Source: Flammeovirgaceae bacterium (lineage in GTDB: Bacteria > Bacteroidota > Bacteroidia > Cytophagales > Cyclobacteriaceae). From it: a stretch of DNA of 48,762 nucleotides. Each line of letters begins with the position of its first letter. Positions within the stretch are counted from its first letter, which is position 1. Positions 8,639 to 17,353 of the stretch are shown here, piece by piece. The notes below the pieces were generated by a model. The model had not been told where the DNA came from. It worked only from the letters and a program-made list of their open reading frames with translations, and made no database searches. The stretch spans positions 100,940-149,701 of the forward strand of contig JAIYCV010000006.1 in NCBI GenBank assembly GCA_027487845.1. The letters run 5' to 3'. A program made the translations under genes and the position numbers.

Positions 8639-10951
8639 ATGCTACAGTCTGCCCAATTGAAGTCAAATTCAAACCTTTACATTTTCTTGCCAATACTCTA
8701 TATCGTGTGGAGCGATGCGGTATTAACGCCTACAGAAATAAAAATTCTGAAAGAGTTAATTGAAAGCCAGGCTTGGTTAACAGAATCTGAAAAGCAGTTT
8801 CTAATTGATCAAATTGATCCATTGTATCCTCCTACGCCCGAGGAGTTTAAAAACTGGTTGCAAGAAATTCGCCAAGCTGCCGAAAGTCTTGCTTCCGAGG
8901 CTAATCCAACATTAGTTGAACTGGGCATTGCGTTGGCGCAACTTCACGGTACCGCGCCTCTTCATGGCACATTGACGTTGGCGAAGGATTCGCTGTCGTC
9001 AATCGACTCTACTCTTGGTTTGATTAAAGGTGAAGTTCTTTACAATTTCTATCCCGAAAGGCGAACAACGGTCACGCAGGGTCATAGCACCCAATTGTCA
9101 TTCAGTGTGGATATGCTTGCAAAAATTTTAGATGGAGACCAAGCTGATATTATCAATAAAGTAAAAACCATTATTGCTGATCCGCAATTTGCTTACCTCG
9201 ACACTGATAACCTCTTTGCTTATCGTCAAAAAGTAATGCATTGGAGTAGGCAGTTAGCGCATCAAGGTTTTGGGTCAATTGCCTATCCAAAAGAATTTGG
9301 AGGCAAAGGAGATATGGCAAGCTATTTCACCATTTTAGAAACGTTAAGTTATCACGATATAAGTCTGGTGATAAAGTTTGGCGTTCAATTCGGATTGTTT
9401 GGCATGAGCGTTTATTTTCTTGGCACCGAAAAGCATCACAAAAAATACTTGAAACAAATAGGTACGTTAGAATTGCCCGGTTGTTTTGCCATGACTGAAA
9501 CAGGGCATGGCTCGAATGTGAAGGGCATTGAAACAACAGCAACCTATGATCAGGGTTCAAAAACATTTACCATACATACGCCCAACGAATTTGCAAAGAA
9601 AGAATACATCGGTAACGCAGCTATGCATGGTCAGATGGCCACGGTTTTTGCGAAGCTAATGGTGGAGGGGAAAGACTTTGGAGTAAGTGCGTTGCTAGTT
9701 CCCATTCGGGATAAAAATGGTAATCCACTAGAGGGTGTTACCATTGAAGACTGTGGTAGAAAGATGGGATTGAATGGAGTGGACAACGGTAAAATCCATT
9801 TTGATCACGTGGTAGTTCCGCACGAAAATTTGTTGGATAGATTTGCGAGTGTTTCAGTTGAAGGGAAATTTGAAAGCCCAATTGCGAGCGATAACCGAAG
9901 ATTCTTTACTATGCTGGGAACGCTTGTGGGTGGCCGAATTGGTATTCCCCGAGCTGGATTAAGCGCAGCTAAATCGGGGTTGACGATCGCCATTCGCTAT
10001 GGCGACAAGCGCACGCAGTTTGGTCCCGAAGGCGGAGCGGAGGTACCCATTTTAAATTACCGCACTCATCAGCGAAGGCTTATGCCGTTATTGGCCAATG
10101 CCTATGCCCTTCACTTTTCTCTTCGCTATTTAACAGAACGATTTATTGCCAGAACGGAAGCCGACATGCAAGAGATGGAAGCATTGGCAGCAGGCATGAA
10201 AGCGTTCGCTACCTGGAACACAACAGCAACGCTTCAAGAATGTCGTGAATGTTGCGGAGGCAAAGGTTATTTATCCGAGAATCGCATTGAACGCCTGAAA
10301 AATGATACCGATATTTTCACCACGTTTGAAGGTGACAATACGGTTCTCTTACAGTTAGTTGCCAAAAGCAGATTAACGGAATTCAAACAAGAGTTCAACA
10401 ACATGAATCTTTTTGGGATATTGAGTTTTGTGGCTGAACAAGCAGTATCTACGTTGACTGAGTTAAACCCTTTCTTTACGCGCAATACGGATGAAGAGCA
10501 CTTGCTTAGTTTTGATTTTCAATTAGAAGCATTTAAACACAGAGAACGGGACATACTGATTTCGGCCGCACAACGACTAAAGAAACACATTCAAAGTGGT
10601 ATGGACTCTTTTGACGCATTTAATGTGAGTCAACAACAGCTAGTAGAAGTGGGGCTTGCACACATCGAACGCGTTGTTTTGGAACGATTCATCCATCAGG
10701 TAAGCATAACGGAGGATGTGGGATGTAAAACAGTGCTTACAAAACTTTGTCAACTATTTGCACTTTCACAAATAGAAAGGAACAAGGGATGGTATTTAGA
10801 AAGGGGTTACATGGAAGGAGCAAAGACAAAGGCGATACGCAAATTGGTAAACCAGTTGTGTTGGGATATTCGCCAAGAGGCAGTGCCATTAGTAGGTGCG
10901 TTTGGTATACCAGAGGTTTGTCTTGCAGCACCCATTGCAGCTCGGCTTTAA
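8639..10951 (+). CDS. Acyl-CoA oxidase/dehydrogenase family flavoenzyme with N-terminal extension
   Basis: The 770-residue protein belongs to the acyl-CoA dehydrogenase superfamily and resembles the acyl-CoA oxidase branch. It has CFAMTETGHGSNV, IHTPNEFAKKEYIGNAA, VPIRDKNGNPLEGV, CGRKMGLNGVDNG and the FEGDNTVLLQLVAKSRL segment, whose Glu564 matches the catalytic base position. It would oxidise fatty acyl-CoA to trans-2-enoyl-CoA using FAD, the first step of beta-oxidation, in the cytosol. The first roughly 130 residues are an extra helical region (LPILYIVWSDAVLTPTEIKIL) that looks TerB-like and is absent from classical oxidases of about 660 residues. Whether electrons go to oxygen or to an electron-transfer flavoprotein cannot be told from sequence. 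The stop overlaps the convergent DUF2214 gene by 4 bases. Confidence 0.92.
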   Translation: MLQSAQLKSNSNLYIFLPILYIVWSDAVLTPTEIKILKELIESQAWLTESEKQFLIDQIDPLYPPTPEEFKNWLQEIRQAAESLASEANPTLVELGIALAQLHGTAPLHGTLTLAKDSLSSIDSTLGLIKGEVLYNFYPERRTTVTQGHSTQLSFSVDMLAKILDGDQADIINKVKTIIADPQFAYLDTDNLFAYRQKVMHWSRQLAHQGFGSIAYPKEFGGKGDMASYFTILETLSYHDISLVIKFGVQFGLFGMSVYFLGTEKHHKKYLKQIGTLELPGCFAMTETGHGSNVKGIETTATYDQGSKTFTIHTPNEFAKKEYIGNAAMHGQMATVFAKLMVEGKDFGVSALLVPIRDKNGNPLEGVTIEDCGRKMGLNGVDNGKIHFDHVVVPHENLLDRFASVSVEGKFESPIASDNRRFFTMLGTLVGGRIGIPRAGLSAAKSGLTIAIRYGDKRTQFGPEGGAEVPILNYRTHQRRLMPLLANAYALHFSLRYLTERFIARTEADMQEMEALAAGMKAFATWNTTATLQECRECCGGKGYLSENRIERLKNDTDIFTTFEGDNTVLLQLVAKSRLTEFKQEFNNMNLFGILSFVAEQAVSTLTELNPFFTRNTDEEHLLSFDFQLEAFKHRERDILISAAQRLKKHIQSGMDSFDAFNVSQQQLVEVGLAHIERVVLERFIHQVSITEDVGCKTVLTKLCQLFALSQIERNKGWYLERGYMEGAKTKAIRKLVNQLCWDIRQEAVPLVGAFGIPEVCLAAPIAARL

Positions 10952-11394
10952 CCAAAGAAGCCAACGCCTCTTGCCATAAGTCCTGCCAGCAATGGGATAA
11001 CAAAAAGAAGGAGCAATTCTAATCGTAACATCCAGAAAATAGAGGAAGGTATTTTTACAAGTTCATCTGGATCTCCGTTTCTATTCTTAATAAAAAATAC
11101 TGTAGGGTAAATGGACAAAATTCCGACCAACGAGAACAAACCAACTTTGGTAAGAAAGATCCAATTCTTGGTGTAGTAAATGGCAGGCTTTCCGATACTT
11201 CCTAACCACAAAGTGAGGCCGACTGAAACTAATATCAACGCAGCAATGCCATAGACAGCATCAATTTTAGAAAGCCTATCAAGTTCTGCTCTAGTGACTT
11301 CTTTTTTGAGAAGAAGATGTTCTGAAACTAAGGATCCCACAATCGCAAAAATGCTATTGAAGTGAACGTATCGGAGGAATATTTCGAGTGTCAT
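10948..11394 (-). CDS. DUF2214 family integral membrane protein
   Basis: This 148-residue protein has four hydrophobic segments, near residues 8-27, 48-66, 80-100 and 122-142. It matches the DUF2214 family: RYVHFNSIFAIVGSLVSEHLLLKKEVTRAEL, KIDAVYGIAALILVSVGLTLW, GILSIYPTVFF and RLELLLLFVIPLLAGLMARG. The conserved histidine in RYVHF is present. The function of the family is not known. The gene is convergent with the acyl-CoA oxidase gene with a 4-base overlap, so the two messages share antisense ends. Confidence 0.88.
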   Translation of the reverse strand: MTLEIFLRYVHFNSIFAIVGSLVSEHLLLKKEVTRAELDRLSKIDAVYGIAALILVSVGLTLWLGSIGKPAIYYTKNWIFLTKVGLFSLVGILSIYPTVFFIKNRNGDPDELVKIPSSIFWMLRLELLLLFVIPLLAGLMARGVGFFG

Positions 11395-11450
11395 ACGTTG
11401 CGTTTTACTGAAAGAAAGTTAGCAATTAGCACCTCAAGAAAAAAAGGCGG

Positions 11451-12035
11451 CTACTTTTTCCTTTTTGTTGGTTTACATTGTTTACAAAATTCTGATAGCT
11501 CTTGTATCTCACGCAGCACTTCAGTGTGCAATCGATCTAATTCGGATTGATTCTTTCCTATTTCGGTTTCCTTTGCTGCGTTATCATAGCGTTCTACAAA
11601 TTCCTTATGAATAGCATCATAAAGAGGTTTGAAAAAACTGGCGTTGGAAAAAGCTCCCTTTTCGTCAAACAATTTTTTTCTGAATCTGCGGGCATATAAT
11701 TCAGCAAGGTCGAACTCATATTGGGCAAATTTGAGGAGGTGTTGCGCTGTTTCATCATCTGGCGCAATAATAGATGCTGCGTCACGTGTAAATGTGCAAC
11801 TTACCTTTGAGTTAAAATTTTTGGTAAACATGAATTCGTAACTACTCATGTTATAGGCAAAATTCATTTGAGTCGATGAGTGCAGGCTAAACATGTTTAC
11901 GTCTCCAATTTGACTTGTTTTTGCTCGAAAATCTGATAACTGAAGCTGGTATGTACCATCCCAGTCTATAATATTTTGAGTAAAGCCTGCTTTTGTGAGG
12001 CCGGCAAATAGAATGACGAAAACAATCCTGTTCAT
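11451..12035 (-). CDS. Conserved hypothetical exported protein
   Basis: The 194-residue protein begins with a signal peptide (MNRIVFVILFAGLTKAGFTQ, cut after about residue 20). The mature part has an IDWDGTYQLQLSDFRAK opening, a beta-rich stretch, then a charged helical half (FAQYEFDLAELYARRFRKKLF) and a C-terminal CKQCKP pair of cysteines. Similar proteins occur in other Cytophagales as conserved exported proteins of unknown role; the DFRA-type opening is reminiscent of DUF922-like proteins, but I would not assign it. It lies 17 bases downstream of ettA on the same strand and may be read through from it. Confidence 0.75.
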   Translation of the reverse strand: MNRIVFVILFAGLTKAGFTQNIIDWDGTYQLQLSDFRAKTSQIGDVNMFSLHSSTQMNFAYNMSSYEFMFTKNFNSKVSCTFTRDAASIIAPDDETAQHLLKFAQYEFDLAELYARRFRKKLFDEKGAFSNASFFKPLYDAIHKEFVERYDNAAKETEIGKNQSELDRLHTEVLREIQELSEFCKQCKPTKRKK

Positions 12036-12052
12036 TTTACCCTAGTTGGTAA

Positions 12053-13735
12053 TCACTTCACCAACTTCTTATACTTAATCCTGGTCGGTTGTTCATCGCC
12101 CACTCGCTTGCGTCTGTTTTCTTCATATTCGCTGTAGCTGCCTTCAAACCAAACTACTTCTGAGTTGCCTTCGAAGGCAAGAATATGTGTGCAAACACGA
12201 TCTAAGAACCACCTATCGTGACTAATGATAACAGCACAACCTCCAAAGCTTTCCAGCGCTTCTTCTAATGCGCGGAGTGTATTTACATCTAAATCGTTGG
12301 TAGGCTCATCTAACAATAATAGATTGCCACCTTGCTTTAGCGCGATGGCCAAATGGGCGCGGTTGCGCATACCACCCGATAGTTCTTTTACTTTCTTTTG
12401 TTGGTCTGTTCCGCCAAAATTAAATTTACTTACGTAGGCTCTTGAGTTCACTTGCTTGCCACCCAACTCCATTAAGTCGTTGCCACCTGTAATGGCTTGG
12501 TAGACGGTATCTTCCGGTTTAAGATCATCGTGCTCTTGATCTACATAAGCAATCTTCACAGTTTCGCCCACGTCAAAGCTTCCCGCATCGGGAGTTTCTT
12601 GCCCTGTAATCATTTTAAAGAGGGTTGTTTTACCAGCACCATTTGGGCCGATGATTCCAACGATTCCTGCTGGTGGGAGAGAGAACGTTAAGTTTTCGTA
12701 TAACAACTTATTACCATAGCCTTTAGAAACCCCCTTGGCTTCAATCACTTTGTTGCCTAAGCGAGGGCCGGCAGGAATAAACATTTCCAGCTTTTCTTCT
12801 TTCTCTCTGTTTTCTGAACTCAATAGTTTCTCGTAAGCACCTAGGCGGGCTTTCCCTTTTGCTTGGCGGCCTTTCGGGTTCATGCGCACCCATTCCAACT
12901 CACGCTCAAGCGCCTTTTGGCGTTTGGATTCGGTCTTTTCTTCCTGCGCTAACCGCTTTTGTTTTTGATCTAGCCATGACGAGTAATTTCCTTTCCATGG
13001 AATACCCTCACCTCTATCTAATTCAAGAATCCAACCGGCCACGTTATCTAAAAAGTAACGATCGTGGGTAACGGCAATCACTGTTCCTTTATATTGGCGG
13101 AGATGTTGTTCCAGCCAGTTTACTGATTCTGCATCTAAATGGTTGGTAGGTTCGTCCAACAACAATACATCGGGTTCTTGAAGTAAAAGTCGGCATAGCG
13201 CTACTCTTCTTTTTTCACCTCCCGAAAGGTGTTCGATTTTAGCATCGGGCGGAGGCGTACGCAGCGCGTCCATGGCGCGTTCCAATTTATAATCCAATTC
13301 CCATGCACCAATGGCATCCAGTTTTTCTTGCACCTCGCCTTGTTTTGCGATGAGCTTATCCATCGCATCTGGATTATCCAGAATTTCAGGATCTGCAAAT
13401 TTTTCATTGATTGCCTCAAATTCGCGTAGCAAGTCAACTGTTCCCTGCACGCCTTCTTCAACAATTTCTTTTACCGTTTTGGTTTTATCTAGTTGAGGCT
13501 CTTGTTCCAATAATCCTACCGAAAAACTTAGGTCAGACACAACCTCTCCTTGAAATTCTTTATCGATGCCCGCAATAATCCGCAGCAGCGAGGATTTACC
13601 GGATCCGTTCAATCCAAGTACCCCAATCTTGGCGCCATAATAAAAGCCGAGGTAGATGTTTTTTAGCACTTGTTTTTGAGGCGGGTAAATCTTGTTTACA
13701 CCTGCCATTGAGAAGATAATTTTTTCGTCAGCCAT
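12053..13735 (-). CDS. ettA: Energy-dependent translational throttle protein EttA
   Basis: This 560-residue ABC-F protein is the size of EttA from other bacteria. Domain 1 has Walker A GLNGSGKS (41-48), the signature LSGGE (170-174) and Walker B LLLDEP (191-196). The arm region lies at about 95-145, and the interdomain P-site tRNA-interaction linker, rich in charge, at about 250-320. Domain 2 has GPNGAGKT (363-370), LSGGM (452-456) and LLLLDEP (472-478). ABC-F proteins have no membrane domain. EttA binds the ribosomal E site and gates entry into elongation in response to the ATP/ADP ratio. The end IKYKKLVK is typical. It is divergent from the DUF2795 gene. Confidence 0.97.
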   Translation of the reverse strand: MADEKIIFSMAGVNKIYPPQKQVLKNIYLGFYYGAKIGVLGLNGSGKSSLLRIIAGIDKEFQGEVVSDLSFSVGLLEQEPQLDKTKTVKEIVEEGVQGTVDLLREFEAINEKFADPEILDNPDAMDKLIAKQGEVQEKLDAIGAWELDYKLERAMDALRTPPPDAKIEHLSGGEKRRVALCRLLLQEPDVLLLDEPTNHLDAESVNWLEQHLRQYKGTVIAVTHDRYFLDNVAGWILELDRGEGIPWKGNYSSWLDQKQKRLAQEEKTESKRQKALERELEWVRMNPKGRQAKGKARLGAYEKLLSSENREKEEKLEMFIPAGPRLGNKVIEAKGVSKGYGNKLLYENLTFSLPPAGIVGIIGPNGAGKTTLFKMITGQETPDAGSFDVGETVKIAYVDQEHDDLKPEDTVYQAITGGNDLMELGGKQVNSRAYVSKFNFGGTDQQKKVKELSGGMRNRAHLAIALKQGGNLLLLDEPTNDLDVNTLRALEEALESFGGCAVIISHDRWFLDRVCTHILAFEGNSEVVWFEGSYSEYEENRRKRVGDEQPTRIKYKKLVK

Positions 13736-13855
13736 GGAGTTGTTCAGTTGTTACGCAAATATGAATCTTTTGCGCTAGAGTCCATAGTAAAAAGTGCCTC
13801 TCGAGGCTCAAATACGGTTACTTTTTGAACATTAAAACAATTGAACAAACAGGTA

Positions 13856-13885
13856 TTGACAATGGTTGAATTAATTCTATTTTTG
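13856..13885 (+). promoter_or_regulatory. Candidate Bacteroidota-type promoter for the DUF2795 gene
   Basis: TATTTTTG at 13878-13885 matches the -7 consensus TAnnTTTG exactly, and a TTG at 13856-13858 lies 19 bases upstream, as expected for the -33 element. The start codon at 13912 follows 26 bases after the -7 box. Confidence 0.55.
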
Positions 13886-13897
13886 CGGAAAAGTAAA

Positions 13898-13903
13898 AGG
13901 AGG
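13898..13903 (+). promoter_or_regulatory. Strong Shine-Dalgarno site
   Basis: AGGAGG lies 8 bases before the ATG at 13912. Such a strong site is unusual in this window, where most genes lack one, and it supports this start and high expression of the small gene. Confidence 0.6.
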
Positions 13904-13911
13904 GATAAACT

Positions 13912-14133
13912 ATGTATTGGACACTTGAACTTGCCTCTTATTTGGAAGACGCACCTTGGCCAGCTACCAAAGATGAATTGATAGATTTCTCTATCCGCTC
14001 TGGCGCACCCCTTGAGGTGGTGGAAAACTTGCAAGAATTGGAAGACGATGGTCAACCTTATGAAAGTATTGAGGAGATTTGGCCGGACTATCCTACCAAG
14101 GACGATTTTTTCTTTAATGAGGACGAATATTGA
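13912..14133 (+). CDS. DUF2795-like small acidic protein
   Basis: This 73-residue, very acidic protein opens MYWTLELASYLEDAPWPATKDELIDFSIRSG, which fits the DUF2795 fold of small Bacteroidota proteins with the ELIDFAxRxGAP motif and a C-terminal acidic tail (DDFFFNEDEY). No catalytic residues or membrane segments are seen. It has a good promoter and ribosome-binding site and is probably abundant. Function unknown; the family has been linked only loosely to stress or translation. It is divergent from ettA. Confidence 0.85.
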   Translation: MYWTLELASYLEDAPWPATKDELIDFSIRSGAPLEVVENLQELEDDGQPYESIEEIWPDYPTKDDFFFNEDEY

Positions 14134-14159
14134 TTTGAAGATTGGGTGATTTGAAGATT
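14131..14159. repeat. 13-base direct repeat pair
   Basis: TGATTTGAAGATT occurs twice (14131-14143 and 14147-14159) separated by GGG. The first copy supplies the TGA stop of the DUF2795 gene. Short GATTTGAAGAT-type repeats recur between genes in many Bacteroidota. Confidence 0.85.
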
Positions 14160-14497
14160 TAGAAATGCCTTGTGTTCATCAAGATTTCTTGTCATTGTGA
14201 ATTCATACCTTTAAAATCAAAGGATTCTCCGTTAAATTTTTAACAAACTATAGCATCAGCGGGATTAAGGCTGTCAATGGAAACAACGCAAGCCAAATGG
14301 TATAATTTTTTACCTCCAATTAGCGTTAGAAAAATTGATAACAATACAAAGCAGATTCTGGTAGATACCCACACTCATTCATAAATTGATCTTCAGGTGG
14401 GTGGTCGTGCCGCGGCCAAAATCAATGGAGTGTGCCGATCGCACATTTGAACCATTGTCTTTTTTGTTTAAATTAGCTCATCCAAATCCCCAACCAT
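14160..14497. other. Intergenic region, no gene seen
   Basis: About 340 AT-rich bases separate the DUF2795 gene from the SRPBCC-GyrI gene. I see no long frame with credible coding character, no structured RNA and no clear terminator. It presumably holds the promoter of the downstream gene. Confidence 0.5.
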
Positions 14498-15421
14498 ATG
14501 CCAACCTTTCAGATAGCAAAATCCATCACCATTCAAGCACCGCCAGAAAAGGTGTATTCCATCATCAGCGATTACCATCATTGGCCGGCATGGTCGCCTT
14601 GGTTGATTACTGAACCCGGTGTAAAAATAGAAGTAAAGCCCGATGGCAAGGAGTATAACTGGCAAGGTAAGCGCACGGGCAGCGGGGAAATGAAAGTATT
14701 GAAAGAAAATGGCCCGCATCGATTAGATATGGTGGTTCATTTCTTAAAGCCGTGGAAATCCACTTCCCCGGTGTGGTTTGAACTAAAACAACAAGGGCAA
14801 GCCACCGAGGTAACCTGGGGCATGACGGGCAGCCTTCCATTTTTTATGTTCTTTATGACCAAGATGATGACTGCTTACATAGGCATGGATTACAAGCGCG
14901 GGCTTACCATGTTAAAAGACTATGTGGAAACCGGTGCGGTGCCCTCTAAACTCGATTTTAAAGGTGTCAACCAATTCCCGGGAAACAAGTATATCGGAAT
15001 CAAAACAGCCTGCACCACAGAAACGCTCGATACCAAAATGGGCGAAGATTTCGGAAAGCTTTCTGGCTGGGCAGCGCAACATGGCGATCAGATGGCAGGC
15101 CCTGGTTTTTCAATCTATCATACTTGGGATGTAGTAAAAGATAAAGTTGTTTATACCGCAGCCTTTCCTGTTAAAGAAATGCCTAGCCAATTGCCGGAGG
15201 GATTTATCAGTGGCGCGATTCCAGCAATAAACGTAAATACCATTGCCCATATTGGATCTTACAAACATTTAGGCAATGCCTGGACAACTCAATACATGAT
15301 GCAACGAGGCAAAGAGTTTAAGTTCCGCAAAGGAATCGATCCCTTTGAGGTTTATTTGAATATGCCCGGTCAAGTACCCACAGAACAATTGGTTACAGAG
15401 ATACATTTTCCTGTTGCGTAA
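14498..15421 (+). CDS. SRPBCC domain fused to GyrI-like effector-binding domain
   Basis: The 307-residue protein has two parts. Residues 1-145 form an SRPBCC/START-like lipid-binding fold (FQIAKSITIQAPPEKVYSIISDYHHWPAWSPW, later TEVTWGMTGSLPFFMFFM). Residues 155-307 form a GyrI-like/AraC effector-binding domain (KYIGIKTACTT, GPGFSIYHTWD, VYTAAFPV, IAHIGSYKHLGNAW, FEVYLNMPG). Such fusions occur in Bacteroidota and are soluble. Each domain binds small hydrophobic molecules, so the protein probably senses or sequesters one, but no DNA-binding region is present. It is transcribed alone. Confidence 0.88.
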   Translation: MPTFQIAKSITIQAPPEKVYSIISDYHHWPAWSPWLITEPGVKIEVKPDGKEYNWQGKRTGSGEMKVLKENGPHRLDMVVHFLKPWKSTSPVWFELKQQGQATEVTWGMTGSLPFFMFFMTKMMTAYIGMDYKRGLTMLKDYVETGAVPSKLDFKGVNQFPGNKYIGIKTACTTETLDTKMGEDFGKLSGWAAQHGDQMAGPGFSIYHTWDVVKDKVVYTAAFPVKEMPSQLPEGFISGAIPAINVNTIAHIGSYKHLGNAWTTQYMMQRGKEFKFRKGIDPFEVYLNMPGQVPTEQLVTEIHFPVA

Positions 15422-15533
15422 CAAGGCGGTGCAATAGGCCTCCATTTACAAAGCAATTATTCTCTCTGGCTGCCTTTCATTACTATTAAACGGAAAGTAA
15501 GATTTCCTTTGCTTTTTATTTTTTGGATGCCAA

Positions 15534-16193
15534 CTAATCCGCCAGCTTAAAACCAAACACGGGGTAGCCGCTCATATCAGACGATTGTTTGATTAATTGA
15601 AACCCATTTTTTGTCATCATAGCAAGAAATTCATCAATCGTGTAGAGTGGCCGTCCGCATTTTGAATCTGAACAATACTGGCTTTCGTTATGATCGCCTC
15701 TAAAAGAATCGCGGATGAAAATCTTACCCGTTCGTTTTAACTTTTTACGCAAGTCCTGCAACATCCCATCTGGTGCGGTAAAGGCATGCATAGTAGCGTT
15801 AGAAAAAATCAAATCGAGGGAATCATCGGGTAAATTAGATTGTGTGGTACTACCGTAAACAAGGAAGAACTGATTTCGTACACCCAGTTTGTAACCCAAT
15901 TGCTTTGAATAGTAGGCAATCATTTTTTCTACATTCTTTTGTTGCAATACATCGCGGTCAATGTCTTGAATATAGACCGAACAGCTATCAAACTGTGTAG
16001 CCATAATAACAGTAAGAGCGCCCGAGCCAGCGCCCACATCTGCAACATTCATTCCGCGCTTTACTTCCAGAAATTCTATAATCGGTTGAAAAGTCTTTCT
16101 GGCATTTTCGGTTGTAAAAACAGGCCCTTTTCTATAGGGTGCACACGATCCAAAGAGAAATATAAAGACAACTAAACTTTTGAAGTTGATCAA
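15534..16193 (-). CDS. Class I SAM-dependent methyltransferase with lipoprotein-type leader
   Basis: The 219-residue protein has an N-terminal hydrophobic leader ending in a lipobox-like FGSC (cysteine at residue 17). It then has a standard class I methyltransferase fold: motif I VADVGAGSGALT near residues 49-60, motif II-like IQDID, and DLIFSNATMHAF followed by LKRTGKIFIRDSF. The substrate is unknown. The leader is odd because S-adenosylmethionine is thought to be lacking outside the cytoplasm; similar predicted lipoprotein methyltransferases do occur in Bacteroidota. If the start is correct the enzyme may face the periplasm. A cytosolic start further in would cut into the fold only mildly. 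No operon partner. Confidence 0.83.
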   Translation of the reverse strand: MINFKSLVVFIFLFGSCAPYRKGPVFTTENARKTFQPIIEFLEVKRGMNVADVGAGSGALTVIMATQFDSCSVYIQDIDRDVLQQKNVEKMIAYYSKQLGYKLGVRNQFFLVYGSTTQSNLPDDSLDLIFSNATMHAFTAPDGMLQDLRKKLKRTGKIFIRDSFRGDHNESQYCSDSKCGRPLYTIDEFLAMMTKNGFQLIKQSSDMSGYPVFGFKLAD

Positions 16194-16477
16194 GACAAGC
16201 GGTTTCTTCTCGAACGAAAATTGCTCACTCGAATTATATGATTGTTTCCTTTTTTTTTACCTTTACTCATGCTTCGCTCGATAAAGCTTGCAGTCGCTGT
16301 TGCAATGCCAGCCATCGAAAAATAAGAGATCGACTTTGAATTAGACCATATCTGACGTTCGGCAATCACTCCGCTAACTGGTCTAATAAACGGAAAAAAT
16401 TAGTCAATTTTTACCCTATATTTCCCACCAGAAATCTTGTTGGTGTCACGATTTAATAGCAGTTTTGATTTCGTTGC

Positions 16478-17353
16478 ATGAAGATACACTACCCCGACAA
16501 ATGGCTTCGTATTATTGGCTACCCACTGCTTGGATTTATTGTAAGGCATTTTGGAGAGTATGAGTCAATTGGCACATTAATGAAGCAACCTCTTTATTAT
16601 GGCGACCTTCTGTGGAACACACTACTGGTATCGCTCAGTTGGGAAGCTAACCGGAGATTAATTCAATACTTAGACACACAATACTCTTGGGTAACTCAGC
16701 GATTTCAGCGGTTCATCATACAATCGTTTGGGTCGTTGATTTTAACAGTTCCGTTGGTTGCATCTATGATTTATATCTGGAATGAATTGCTCATCAACCG
16801 CCCCAATAATTTCAATACTGGTTATTTGCTGGTCTATGATTTTCCACTTACAGTAGTATTCACCGTGCTGGTTCATATGATTTACACAGGTATATACTTT
16901 CATCAATACTATGCGGATATGATTAACAGTCTGAACGACCGGGTGCGGGAATTAGAAACTTCAGTAGCAGGTGTCAATAGTGCTGCCGATCTGATTAAGC
17001 CATCTGGCTACCGTGATTTGCTGATTGTAAATTACGGAACTTCTTCGGTGCCCGTGCCCACCAATGACATTGCTTTTATTTATAAACAGAATGAAATGAT
17101 TTTCATTAAAACATTCGATGCTAAAGAGTATACTTCTTCCTCACCGTTAGAAATGCTGGAAGACTTATTGGAACCCGCTACCTTCTTTCGCTTAAACCGC
17201 CAGGTGATCGGTAACATTAAAGCCGTCAAGCAATTTAAAGCGGATAGCTCAGGCAAATTAATTCTTACATTAGAACCTTCTGCAGCCGAAATGGTAACAG
17301 TGAGTAAAAAGAAAGCTCCCGAATTTAAGGAATGGATTGGGAGTAAAGTTTAA
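16478..17353 (+). CDS. Membrane-bound LytTR-domain transcription regulator
   Basis: The 291-residue protein has about four hydrophobic segments in its first 150 residues (near 12-28, 45-60, 83-103, 117-140), a short coiled stretch NDRVRELETSV, and a C-terminal LytTR DNA-binding domain from about residue 185 (IAFIYKQNEMIFIKTFDAKEYTSSSPLEMLEDLLEPATFFRLNRQVIGNIKAVKQF). LytTR domains bind DNA with a beta fold and respond to two-component kinases or, in membrane versions, to an unknown membrane signal. There is no receiver domain. It converges with the CPBP-like gene, overlapping by 4 bases. Confidence 0.92.
   Translation: MKIHYPDKWLRIIGYPLLGFIVRHFGEYESIGTLMKQPLYYGDLLWNTLLVSLSWEANRRLIQYLDTQYSWVTQRFQRFIIQSFGSLILTVPLVASMIYIWNELLINRPNNFNTGYLLVYDFPLTVVFTVLVHMIYTGIYFHQYYADMINSLNDRVRELETSVAGVNSAADLIKPSGYRDLLIVNYGTSSVPVPTNDIAFIYKQNEMIFIKTFDAKEYTSSSPLEMLEDLLEPATFFRLNRQVIGNIKAVKQFKADSSGKLILTLEPSAAEMVTVSKKKAPEFKEWIGSKV

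Noticed and set aside
15419..15441. TAACAAGGCGG motif after two unrelated stop codons (15419 and 40205)
   Set aside because: The shared stretch is only 11 bases plus a CAATAG and may be chance. It also recalls the 16S rRNA 3' region (AACAAGG) but no rRNA is present.
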